Shown piece after piece: positions 43,146 through 50,560 of a stretch of DNA of 64,000 nucleotides. Location: the NCBI RefSeq assembly GCF_016863295.1, contig NZ_BOOP01000008.1, forward strand, positions 310,001 through 374,000. The letters run 5' to 3'. The notes below the pieces were generated by a model. That model had not been told where the DNA came from. It did not search any database and saw nothing but the letters and a program-made list of their open reading frames with translations. A program made the translations under genes and the position numbers. This DNA comes from Planotetraspora phitsanulokensis. GTDB taxonomy: Bacteria > Actinomycetota > Actinomycetes > Streptosporangiales > Streptosporangiaceae. Within the stretch, counting starts at the first letter, position 1. The number at the start of each line of letters is the position of its first letter.

Positions 43146-43576
43146 AGCCGCTGGAGTTCGGCCCGCAGGTAGTCCCTGGTGGCGACCTCGCCGACGGCCA
43201 TGCGCAGGCCGGCGATCTCCCTGGTGAGATATTCGATCTCCGCCTGGTCGCGCTCGGCCGTGATCCTGTCCTGCTCGTACAGGACCCGGTCCCGGTCGGC
43301 CTGCCGGTTCTGCGCGAGCAGGATCAGGGGGGCGGCGTACGACGCCTGGAGCGAGAGCATGAGCGTCAGGAAGATGAACGGATAGGGGTCGAACGCGTAG
43401 GGCGTGAACGAGTTCCACACCAGCCAGACCGAGACGAACACGGTCATGTAGACGATGAAGCGCGCGGTGCCGAGGAACCGGGCGATGCGTTCGGAGAGCC
43501 GCCCGAAGGCCTCGGGGTCGTAGTAGAGCCGGACCCGGGGGGTCAGCTCGCGGGGCTGGTCGAGGCGCTCGGTCAT
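43115..43576 (-). CDS. DUF1003 membrane protein
   Basis: 153 residues. Two membrane helices (about 40-65 FIVYMTVFVSVWLVWNSF and 68-90 YPFIFLTLMLSLQASYAAP) are the DUF1003 core, followed by a charged coiled coil (about 95-148). In mycobacteria it lies between mrp and an MgtE/CBS gene, as here. No molecular function is established. It starts 5 nt after the MgtE-like gene ends, on the same strand, and they probably form one operon. The 3' end overlaps the racemase tail. Confidence 0.92.
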   Translation of the reverse strand: MTERLDQPRELTPRVRLYYDPEAFGRLSERIARFLGTARFIVYMTVFVSVWLVWNSFTPYAFDPYPFIFLTLMLSLQASYAAPLILLAQNRQADRDRVLYEQDRITAERDQAEIEYLTREIAGLRMAVGEVATRDYLRAELQRLQDELSGPAS

Positions 43577-43581
43577 GTCGG

Positions 43582-44790
43582 TCAGTCGTGCCTTTCCCGC
43601 CAGTCCTCGGGCAGCATGTGGTCGAGCACGTCGTCCACGGTCACCGCGCCGAGCAGGCGCCCGAGCTCGTCGACGACGGGGATCGCCACCAGGTTGTAGG
43701 TGGCCAGGTAGGAGGCCACCTCCGGGAGGCTGAACTCCGGCCTGATCGGGTCCAGGGTGATGTCTATCATGGCGCCGAGCAGGGTCGACGGCGGCTCTCT
43801 GAGCAGCCGCTGGAAGTGGGCCACGCCGAGGAACCTGCCGGTCGGCGTCTCGGTGGGCGGCCGGGTCACGTACACCTCGGCGGCGACCGCCGGGGTCAGC
43901 TCCCGCTGACGAATGTGCGCGAGCGCCTCGGCCACGGTGGCGTTCGGCGGCAGCACGACAGGCTCGGACGTCATCATTCCGCCGGCGGTGTCTTCCCGGT
44001 AGGTCAGCAGCCGCCGGACCGGGGCCGCCTCCTCCGGGACCATCAGCCGCAGCAGCGTCTCCGCCTGCTCGGACGGCAGCTCCTGCAGCAGGTCGGCGGC
44101 GTCGTCGGGACCCATCTCCTCCAGCACGTCGGCGGCCCGCTCCTTGCGGAGCTGGCTCAGCACGACCACTTGGTCGCGCTCGGGCAGCTCCTCGAGCACG
44201 TCCGCGAGCCGATCGTCGTTGAGCGCGGCCGCCACCTCGGCCATCCGCTTGCCGGGCAGTTCGTGGAGCATGTTGGCCAGGTCGGCCGGGCGCATGGACT
44301 CGAAGGCCGCGAGCAGGTTCGCCGCACCCTGGTCCTTCTGCGTGATCCCGAAGCCGGTGACCTCGTCCCAGTCGACGACGAGGGTCTCGCCCCGGCGGCG
44401 GGTGCCCTTCCGGATCGCGACCTTCACGATCTGCCAGTCGGACGGCCGTGTCTGCTCCATGGCGAGGTCGAGGACGGTGACCGGCTCGCCCTTGTACTGC
44501 ACGCCGAGGTCGAGCATCTCGCCGATGGCCAGCGTCTCGGCGTTCCTCCGCTCGAAGCGGCGCACGTTGAGCTTTCCGGTGAAGATGACCGCGCCCGCCT
44601 CGATGCTGGTGATGCGGGTGATCGGCAGGAACACCCGTCGGCGCGGCTGGACCTCGACGACGAAGCCGTGGACGCGTGGCGGAAGCGGGCCGCGGAGGGA
44701 GACCACGACGTCGCGGATCCGGCCGATCTGGTCTCCGGCCGGATCGAAGACGGCGAGGCCGGCCAGCCGTGCCACGAAGATCCGATCCAC
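43582..44790 (-). CDS. PRC-barrel / MgtE-N / CBS protein without transport domain
   Basis: 402 residues. A PRC-barrel-like N-terminus (LAVFDPAGDQIGRIRDVVV) repeats to about residue 160. An MgtE N-terminal superhelical domain follows (about 190-270, VAAALNDDRLADVLEELPE, EMGPDDAADLLQELP), then two CBS domains (about 280-400, TAGGMMTSEPVVLPP, LVAIPVVDELGRLLGAVT). The MgtE magnesium channel helices are absent, so it may be a soluble Mg2+/nucleotide sensor acting on a partner such as the neighbouring DUF1003 protein. GTG 44790 is 7 nt after a TAGCCT -10 (leaderless). Confidence 0.92.
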   Translation of the reverse strand: MDRIFVARLAGLAVFDPAGDQIGRIRDVVVSLRGPLPPRVHGFVVEVQPRRRVFLPITRITSIEAGAVIFTGKLNVRRFERRNAETLAIGEMLDLGVQYKGEPVTVLDLAMEQTRPSDWQIVKVAIRKGTRRRGETLVVDWDEVTGFGITQKDQGAANLLAAFESMRPADLANMLHELPGKRMAEVAAALNDDRLADVLEELPERDQVVVLSQLRKERAADVLEEMGPDDAADLLQELPSEQAETLLRLMVPEEAAPVRRLLTYREDTAGGMMTSEPVVLPPNATVAEALAHIRQRELTPAVAAEVYVTRPPTETPTGRFLGVAHFQRLLREPPSTLLGAMIDITLDPIRPEFSLPEVASYLATYNLVAIPVVDELGRLLGAVTVDDVLDHMLPEDWRERHD

Positions 44791-44797
44791 GTTGTTC

Positions 44798-44803
44798 AGG
44801 CTA
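44798..44803 (-). promoter_or_regulatory. -10 hexamer of the MgtE-N/CBS gene
   Basis: TAGCCT on the minus strand with a 7-nt spacer to GTG 44790, a leaderless arrangement. Confidence 0.5.
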
Positions 44804-44876
44804 CGCGCAGATGCGAGCAAGATACCGATATGACAGCATCAAGAGCACCTAACAGTAATTACATGGGCAGGTGGGC

Positions 44877-45815
44877 ATGCGGGCTGTGAGCCTGGCGATC
44901 GCGTTCGTGTCGGCCGTCTGTTTCGGGTTCTCCGGCCCGATGGCCAAATACCTCGGAGCCGCCGGTCTCACACCGCTGGAATCCGTCTGGGTGCGCATGG
45001 CCGGATCCGGGGTGCTCCTGATCCTGGCCCTCGCGATCGTCCGGCCACGGGCGTTGCGCATCCCCCGTGCGCGCCTGCCGTTCCTGGTCGCATACGCGGT
45101 CGTCGCGGTCGCGGCGGTCCAGACCCTGTTCTTCCTGGCCATCACGCGGCTGCCGGTCGGCGTCGCGCTGCTCATCGAGTACACCTCTCCCGTCATCGTC
45201 GTGTTGTGGGTGCGATTCGTCCGGCGGGTACGGCTGCCGCGGGCGGCCTACCTCGGCGCGCTGATCGCCGTCGTCGGGCTGGCGATCGTGGTCCAGGTCT
45301 GGGAGGGCCTGCGGCTCGACGCGCTGGGGCTTGTGATCGCCCTCGTCGCGGGCGCGTGCTGCGCCGGATATTTCCTGATGAGTGATTCATTCTCCGACGA
45401 CGTGGACACGTTCGGCCTCATCGCCTGGGGCATGGTGGGCTCGGCGGTCGTCCTGCTGCCGATCTCGCAACCGTGGAACATCCCGTGGGAGGCGTTCGGC
45501 ACCACCGTCGCCATCGGCGGGCACTCCCTCCCGGTGGCGGGGGCCGCCCTGTGGCTCGTGCTGGTCGCCACGGTCATCGCGTACTTCACCGGGGTGACGG
45601 CGGTCCGCCGACTCTCCGCCGCCGTCGGGGCCACCGTCGCCTCGCTGGAGGTGATCGCCGGCGCCGTCATCGCCTGGATCCTGCTCGGCGAGCACCTGGG
45701 CGCCGCCCAGATCGTCGGAGGCCTGATCGTGCTCGCCGGGGCACTGCTCGCCCAGTCGGCGACCGTACGGCTCGCGCCGGAGGCGCCGGAGGCCGCGGAG
45801 GCCGTACGGGTGTGA
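44877..45815 (+). CDS. EamA/DMT-family transporter
   Basis: 312 residues with ten hydrophobic helices in two EamA repeats (about 5-140 and 150-300). The first is AIAFVSAVCFGFSGPMAKYL, and typical segments are GVALLIEYTSPVIVVLW and VASLEVIAGAVIAWILLGE. These carriers export amino acids or other small metabolites; the substrate is unknown. ATG 44877 has an AGGTGG-like site just upstream; GTG 44871 and ATG 44863 are close alternatives. It is divergent from the MgtE-like gene. Confidence 0.92.
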   Translation: MRAVSLAIAFVSAVCFGFSGPMAKYLGAAGLTPLESVWVRMAGSGVLLILALAIVRPRALRIPRARLPFLVAYAVVAVAAVQTLFFLAITRLPVGVALLIEYTSPVIVVLWVRFVRRVRLPRAAYLGALIAVVGLAIVVQVWEGLRLDALGLVIALVAGACCAGYFLMSDSFSDDVDTFGLIAWGMVGSAVVLLPISQPWNIPWEAFGTTVAIGGHSLPVAGAALWLVLVATVIAYFTGVTAVRRLSAAVGATVASLEVIAGAVIAWILLGEHLGAAQIVGGLIVLAGALLAQSATVRLAPEAPEAAEAVRV

Positions 45816-45837
45816 ACGACGCCCGCGGGGCCGTTCC

Positions 45838-46188
45838 TCAGCGGGGCGTGAGCCGTACGACCGTGGAGTGCGCGGCCCAGCGGGCGGTCAGCCCGGAGGC
45901 GTCGGGGGCGTTGAGCCGCTCCTTGGCCAGCGCCGCGATCGCGTCCGGCTCCGCCGCCTGGTCGACGATCTCGACCGAGGCGGTGAAGCGGACCAGCTCG
46001 GCCCCGTTGTCCTTGCTGCGGAGCGTGACCTCGGACTCGGCCGCGTCGGTGAGGCCGGGCAGATCCTGCTCGCCCCCACCGGTCACGACGTAGATCGCGC
46101 CGTCATGCCAGGCGTGCCAGGCCAGCCGGCGTCCGATCCACAGAACGCCCGACTTCTTGGCGCCTTCCTCGATCACCGGCAGGCTCAT
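45838..46188 (-). CDS. Hypothetical protein, possibly split-barrel flavin-binding type
   Basis: 116 residues: EGAKKSGVLWIGRRLAWHAW, GAIYVVTGGGEQDLPGL, SEVTLRSKDNGAELVRFTASV and LNAPDASGLTARWAAHSTVVRLTP. The alternation of short beta strands and the layout recall pyridoxamine-phosphate-oxidase-like split barrels, but no cofactor motif is clear, so the family is only a suggestion. It lies 9 nt upstream of the end of bioY on the same strand and may share its transcript. Confidence 0.75.
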   Translation of the reverse strand: MSLPVIEEGAKKSGVLWIGRRLAWHAWHDGAIYVVTGGGEQDLPGLTDAAESEVTLRSKDNGAELVRFTASVEIVDQAAEPDAIAALAKERLNAPDASGLTARWAAHSTVVRLTPR

Positions 46189-46197
46189 GTGATCAGC

Positions 46198-46764
46198 CTA
46201 GCTCCGGCTGGTGAGCTTCCACGCGGCCGGAAGGAGACCGGCGGCGACGAGGACCTTCAGGCCGTCGCCGATCAGGAAGGGGACGACCCCCTGCGCGAAG
46301 GCGGTCGGCAGGTCGGCACCGGTGGAGACCATGAGCCAGGGCATGCCGATCGCGTAGATCAGCACGGTGCCCACGGCCATGGTGCCGACCGTCCGCCAGG
46401 GAGTCCGGTCGCCGCCCCTGCCCGCGAGTGCCCCGACGACGCTCGCGGCGAGGAAGAAACCGACCACGTAGCCGAGCGTCGCGTCGCTCGCCGCGGCGAA
46501 CAGCGGCACCCCGGCGAGACCGGCGAGCAGGTAGAGGGCCATGCTGATCGCGGCCCGGTGCAGGCCCAGGGCGGCGCCCGAGAGCAGGACCGCGAAGGTC
46601 TGCAGGGTCACGGGGACCGGGGTGCCCGGCACCGGGAAGCTGACCTTGGCGGACAGCCCGGTGAGCAGGGCCGCGCCGGCGATCAGCGCGATGTCGCGGA
46701 CGAGCCTGCCCGGGATGAGGTCGGACAGTACGGCGGGGCGGGTCCCTGCGGCGGCGTTGGCCAT
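46198..46764 (-). CDS. bioY: Biotin transporter BioY
   Basis: 188-residue S-component of a biotin ECF transporter, six membrane helices. The BioY-specific VPGTPVPVTLQTFAVLLSGA near residue 45 is present, followed by LYLLAGLAGVPLFA and GYVVGFFLAA. No EcfA or EcfT gene is adjacent, so it uses a shared energising module or acts alone. ATG 46764 is preceded by GAGAGGGAG. Upstream lie two inverted repeats, one with the geometry of a BirA-type biotin operator. Confidence 0.93.
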   Translation of the reverse strand: MANAAAGTRPAVLSDLIPGRLVRDIALIAGAALLTGLSAKVSFPVPGTPVPVTLQTFAVLLSGAALGLHRAAISMALYLLAGLAGVPLFAAASDATLGYVVGFFLAASVVGALAGRGGDRTPWRTVGTMAVGTVLIYAIGMPWLMVSTGADLPTAFAQGVVPFLIGDGLKVLVAAGLLPAAWKLTSRS

Positions 46765-46824
46765 GAATGGCTCCCTCTCGACTGTTGCCTCCGGCTGAAC
46801 CGGCGCGGAGGATCACTTTGCCGA

Positions 46825-46840
46825 TGTCCATTCTTGGACA
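46825..46840. promoter_or_regulatory. Palindrome TGTCCA-N4-TGGACA upstream of bioY
   Basis: A perfect 6-4-6 palindrome 61 nt before the bioY ATG, in the divergent bioY/lyase intergenic region. It is a candidate binding site for a dimeric regulator. Confidence 0.45.
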
Positions 46841-46889
46841 GCGCCGAGGAAAGCCGTACGGGGGCGACACCAAGAACAAGTGGAGCGCT

Positions 46890-46922
46890 TTGTACAGAAG
46901 GCACAGTTGCCAACCTGTACAA
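46890..46922. promoter_or_regulatory. 33-nt inverted repeat with BirA-operator geometry
   Basis: TTGTACAG (46890-46897) and CTGTACAA (46915-46922) are perfect inverted arms with a total span of 33 nt. That equals the span of the classical BirA box (TTGTAAACC-N15-GGTTTACAA). It sits between bioY and the divergent CoA-ester lyase gene. Confidence 0.45.
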
Positions 46923-47023
46923 CCTCGGACAAGGCGGTCACATCACGGGTGGCGGTTGTAGCAGGTCTACGAACGACTGTGGTCGCACCTGCCGCCCCGG
47001 TGCTCAGCGGGGCCGTTTCTCGC

Positions 47024-47029
47024 TACGGT
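47024..47029 (+). promoter_or_regulatory. -10 hexamer of the CoA-ester lyase gene
   Basis: TACGGT with a 7-nt spacer to ATG 47037, leaderless. Confidence 0.5.
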
Positions 47030-47036
47030 GTGGGCC

Positions 47037-47978
47037 ATGCGCGCTCGACGTTCCTGCCTCGCCGTGCCCGGCAGCAACCCCCGGTTCCTGGAGAAGGCAC
47101 AGGGCCTGGCCGCCGACGAGGTCTTCCTCGACCTGGAGGACTCGGTCGCCCCGGGGGCCAAGAAGGACGCCCGCACGAACATCGTCGCCGCCCTGCGCGA
47201 CGGCGACTGGACGGGCAAGACCGTCGTCGTCAGGGTGAACGACCTGACGACCGAGTGGACCTACCGCGACGTCATCGAGGTCGTCGAGGGGGCGGGCGAC
47301 CGGCTCGACTGCGTGATGTTGCCGAAGGTCGAGGACGCCTCCCACGTCACCTGGCTCGACACCCTGCTCGGCCAGATCGAGAGGGCCACCGGCCTGCCGG
47401 AGGGCGGGATCGGGATCGAGGCCCAGATCGAGAGCGCCCGGGGACTGGTCGCTGTGGACGACATCGCGGGCGCCTCGCCACGCCTGGAGACCCTGGTGTT
47501 CGGGCCCGCCGACTTCATGGCCTCGATCGGCATGCGGACCCTCGTCGTCGGGCAGCAGCCGCCCGGATACGAGGAGGGCGACGCCTACCACTACATCCTC
47601 ATGCGGATCCTGATGGCGGCCCGGTCCCACGACCTCCAGGCCATCGACGGGCCCTACCTGCAGATCCGCGACGTGGACGGCTTCCGCAGGGTCGCGCGCA
47701 GGGCGGCGGCCCTGGGCTTCGACGGCAAGTGGGTGCTGCACCCGTCGCAGGTGGAGGCCGCCAACGAGGTGTTCTCGCCGTCTCAGGAGGACTACGACCA
47801 CGCCGAACTGATCCTCGACGCGTACGAGTACTACACGACCGTAGAGAAGCGGGGCGCGGTGATGCTCGGCGACGAGATGATCGACGAGGCCTCGCGGAAG
47901 ATGGCCCTCGTGATCTCGGCCAAGGGCCGCGCGGCGGGTCTTCCCCGCACGACCTCCTTCACGCCTCCGGCCTCGTGA
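47037..47978 (+). CDS. HpcH/HpaI aldolase family CoA-ester lyase (CitE/Mcl-like)
   Basis: 313-residue TIM-barrel lyase. RRSCLAVPGSNPRFLEKA is the CoA-binding start, and VFLDLEDSVAPGAK carries the acids near the Mg2+ site. Further on are IEAQIESARGLVAVD (Glu ligand), ETLVFGPADFMASIG (Asp ligand) and GKWVLHPSQVEAAN. Relatives cleave malyl-CoA, beta-methylmalyl-CoA, citramalyl-CoA or citryl-CoA. The C-terminal extension (about 280-313) favours the malyl/citramalyl-CoA type. There is no citrate lyase alpha or gamma gene nearby. It is leaderless. Confidence 0.92.
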   Translation: MRARRSCLAVPGSNPRFLEKAQGLAADEVFLDLEDSVAPGAKKDARTNIVAALRDGDWTGKTVVVRVNDLTTEWTYRDVIEVVEGAGDRLDCVMLPKVEDASHVTWLDTLLGQIERATGLPEGGIGIEAQIESARGLVAVDDIAGASPRLETLVFGPADFMASIGMRTLVVGQQPPGYEEGDAYHYILMRILMAARSHDLQAIDGPYLQIRDVDGFRRVARRAAALGFDGKWVLHPSQVEAANEVFSPSQEDYDHAELILDAYEYYTTVEKRGAVMLGDEMIDEASRKMALVISAKGRAAGLPRTTSFTPPAS

Positions 47979-47988
47979 CGTCCGGGCT

Positions 47989-48540
47989 CTACAGCCGGAC
48001 GCCGAGTGTGGTGAAGAACCAGAACGACGAGGTCAGCCAGAGCCCGATCAGCGCGGTGAAGACGAGGCCGCCCAGGACCGGCAGGGTCCAGCCGGGCAGG
48101 CCCCGTCTGGGCAGCGAGAGCATCTTGGCCGTGAAGACGCCGTAGAAGAAGCTTCCGAGCAGCGAGTGGATCAGGACGCGGGGGCTGTCGTACTGGGCGC
48201 CCAGCGCGTACAGGCAGTGGAAGGCCACCGGGATCGTCAATAGGAAGGCGATCCTGCCCGACCACCGGTGCAGGGGGGCGAGCCAGGCGGATCGGGCCCC
48301 CGCCCTGCCCCACATCGCAATGGCCGACAGGACCTGCACGATCGCGAGCAGGGCCGCGCCTGTGGTCAGCCAGGCCTTCATGGCCAGGGGTCCGGAGAAC
48401 CCGGCCACGCCGACGGCGAAGCCGGTCGGGGTGTGCGCCCTGCCGTACACGCCGAGCGCGACGGCGACCAGGGCCCCGACGCCGAGCGGGACGAGGAGCG
48501 GGACGACGCTCCGCTTGGTGATGACGGTGGTGTGGGTCAC
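47989..48540 (-). CDS. DUF6529-like integral membrane protein
   Basis: 183 residues with about five membrane helices. HRWSGRIAFLLTIPVAFHCLY and PRVLIHSLLGSFFYGVFTAKM place His residues on helices in a way that recalls cytochrome b561-type di-heme proteins. Heme binding is therefore possible but unproven. It is followed upstream on the same strand by a secreted protein gene (48605), and the two probably form an operon. It is convergent with the lyase gene, with an 11-nt gap. Confidence 0.85.
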   Translation of the reverse strand: MTHTTVITKRSVVPLLVPLGVGALVAVALGVYGRAHTPTGFAVGVAGFSGPLAMKAWLTTGAALLAIVQVLSAIAMWGRAGARSAWLAPLHRWSGRIAFLLTIPVAFHCLYALGAQYDSPRVLIHSLLGSFFYGVFTAKMLSLPRRGLPGWTLPVLGGLVFTALIGLWLTSSFWFFTTLGVRL

Positions 48541-48604
48541 GGAGGGCTCCTCGATCGACGGCGGCGAAGGGCTCGGCGCGGGGTGAAGGCTCGGGTCGTG
48601 GGTG

Positions 48605-49297
48605 TCAGCGGACGAGTTCGTCGATGAAACCGTCGGGCTCCTCGGGCCGCAGCGTGACGCCGTAGTAGTCCACGGCCGTGCCCGGCACGTAGCGGGGGGC
48701 GGGCTCGCCGCTGCCGCCGATCTGCACCCGGCCCACCTCCTGGCCGTTCGGCAGGACGATCCAGCCGCCGACGATCTTCGCTCCGCGGACTGCCGCGCTG
48801 GCCCGGTAGAGACCCGACGGCTTCTTCACCAGGGGCGCGGTGAAGCGCCACTTGGCCTTGCCGACCTGGAGCCTGCCCTGGGCCTTTCCGCCGCCCAGGG
48901 CCGCGGTGATCAGCGAGTCCTTCCCCTCGAGGGTGACCGTGCCGTTCTCCGCGGTGCCCTTCAGCCACGCCTCGATCCGGCCGTCGCAGAAGTAGGCGAC
49001 GGCCTTTCCGTCGCGTACGGCGATCGCCACCAGCCCGCCGTTGCCCTGCACGACTCCCGCGTAGTCGGCCTTCTTGGGCGTCGGGTCGGGCGCGCCCACC
49101 GGTTCGCCGGAGGGCTGCTGGGACGGCTCCTGCGAGGGCGCGGGCAGCGACTCCGCGGGGGGCGCCGCGGCGGCGGTCGTGTCCTGCGCCGCTCCCACCT
49201 GCTGGAAGGAGGGGGCGGCCTTCAGGCTGGCCGCCCCAAGGGCGACGGCGACCACCGCGCCCGCGGCCAGCGTGTAGACGGGTCCTAGCCGGCTCAT
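48605..49297 (-). CDS. Exported protein of unknown function
   Basis: 230 residues. An N-terminal signal or anchor (VYTLAAGAVVAVALGAASL) is followed by a Pro/Ser/Glu-rich linker (about 40-75) and a beta-rich domain (about 78-230): YAGVVQGNGGLVAIAVRDG, AVAYFCDGRIEAWLKG, GGWIVLPNGQEVG. A single Cys lies in the domain. No named family is recognised. It lies 64 nt upstream of the DUF6529-like gene on the same strand and may be a cell-wall partner of that membrane protein. Confidence 0.85.
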   Translation of the reverse strand: MSRLGPVYTLAAGAVVAVALGAASLKAAPSFQQVGAAQDTTAAAAPPAESLPAPSQEPSQQPSGEPVGAPDPTPKKADYAGVVQGNGGLVAIAVRDGKAVAYFCDGRIEAWLKGTAENGTVTLEGKDSLITAALGGGKAQGRLQVGKAKWRFTAPLVKKPSGLYRASAAVRGAKIVGGWIVLPNGQEVGRVQIGGSGEPAPRYVPGTAVDYYGVTLRPEEPDGFIDELVR

Positions 49298-49432
49298 TGC
49301 GTGCTCCTGGAGTGTTCGCGACGGCTCTTGGCTTCGAGTGAACCCGCTCGCGCCCGGTCTGTCTGTGGACTTCTACGCAAATGGCGAGGGGGCATCGTCG
49401 AGGGCGCGGAGGCAGCCGCGAACAATGGGGGT

Positions 49433-50413
49433 ATGAGCGAACCGCAGCCCTACCAGTGGCCCTACCCGGGCCCCTACCAAGGGGCGCCGTACGCGTGGCA
49501 GCCGGTCCGGGCGCCATGGGCCGTACGGCCACTGCCGGGAGTCCGCTACGACAGACTGGCCCGCACGTCGGTCCACCGGTGGTGGCGGCCCGTCGCCGGC
49601 ACGCTGGCGATCGTGGCCGCGTTCCTCGTGGTGTCGATCGGGCTCGGGCTGGCCGCCGGACTGCTCTCGATCGTGGCCGGCCTGCCGATGGCGATGGACG
49701 GCTCGCGCATCTTCGTGGACCCGGTGGCCGATCTGGGATTCCAGCTCGGCGTGATCGCCCTGTCCATCCCGCTCGTCCTCGGGGCCGCCTGGGCGATCCA
49801 GCGGCGGCCGCCGGGCACGCTCTCGTCGGTGGCATTCCGCCTCCGCTGGGCGTGGCTGGGCCAGTGCCTGCTGATCGCGGTCGTGGCGGTCGTGCTGGCG
49901 CAGTCCGCCGAGGCGGGGACGCTTCTGCTGAGCGGTGAGAGCCCGGGCTTCAGCTGGGTGGGCTGGGACCGGTTCCTGCCGCCCCTCATCGTGATCCTGC
50001 TGCTCGTGCCCTTCCAGGCCGCCGCGGAGGAGTACGCGTTCAGGGGCTGGGTCATCCAGGCGTTCGGCGCCTACCTCAAGAGCCCGTGGCCGGGCGTCCT
50101 CCTGGGCGCCGCCGCCTTCGCGTCCCTCCACGGCTACACCGACTGGGGCATCGCCTACGTCTTCGGGTTCGGCGTGCTCATGGGCTGGCTGGCGATCCTC
50201 ACCGGGGGTCTGGAGGCCCCCATCGCCCTGCACGTCATGAACAACGTCGGGGCCTTCGGCATCACCGCCGCCGCCGGGGACATCGGGAGCGCGCTGCACC
50301 AGGGTGCGCTTCCGTGGCAGTCGATCACCGGAACGGTCGTCCAGTTCGCCGTGTTCGGCTTCGCGGTCGTGATAATCGCCCGAAAGAGGGCAATTCAGAC
50401 GCTCTCGCGATAA
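49433..50413 (+). CDS. CPBP-family intramembrane metalloprotease
   Basis: 326 residues. A Pro/Tyr-rich cytoplasmic N-terminus (EPQPYQWPYPGPYQG) is followed by about eight membrane helices. The three CPBP/ABI motifs are present: EEYAFRGW (glutamates and Arg), FASLHGY (FxxxH) and HVMNN (HxxxN). Family members cleave within the membrane or process exported peptides. Some protect against bacteriocins, others process prenylated or signalling proteins. The substrate here is unknown. ATG 49433 is the first in-frame start with coding-like composition after the intergenic region. Confidence 0.92.
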   Translation: MSEPQPYQWPYPGPYQGAPYAWQPVRAPWAVRPLPGVRYDRLARTSVHRWWRPVAGTLAIVAAFLVVSIGLGLAAGLLSIVAGLPMAMDGSRIFVDPVADLGFQLGVIALSIPLVLGAAWAIQRRPPGTLSSVAFRLRWAWLGQCLLIAVVAVVLAQSAEAGTLLLSGESPGFSWVGWDRFLPPLIVILLLVPFQAAAEEYAFRGWVIQAFGAYLKSPWPGVLLGAAAFASLHGYTDWGIAYVFGFGVLMGWLAILTGGLEAPIALHVMNNVGAFGITAAAGDIGSALHQGALPWQSITGTVVQFAVFGFAVVIIARKRAIQTLSR

Positions 50414-50560
50414 ATCTGACTAGAGAGGTCTGTTCGCGTCGGCGTTCCCGTGTTGCTCTGGAACGGTGATGGGGTATCAAGGGGATCGCGTCCGCTTCGC
50501 CATAGAAGCGGTGGAACGGTCCCTAATATCCCTCCGGGCCAGAGGTAGGAGGTACTGAGC

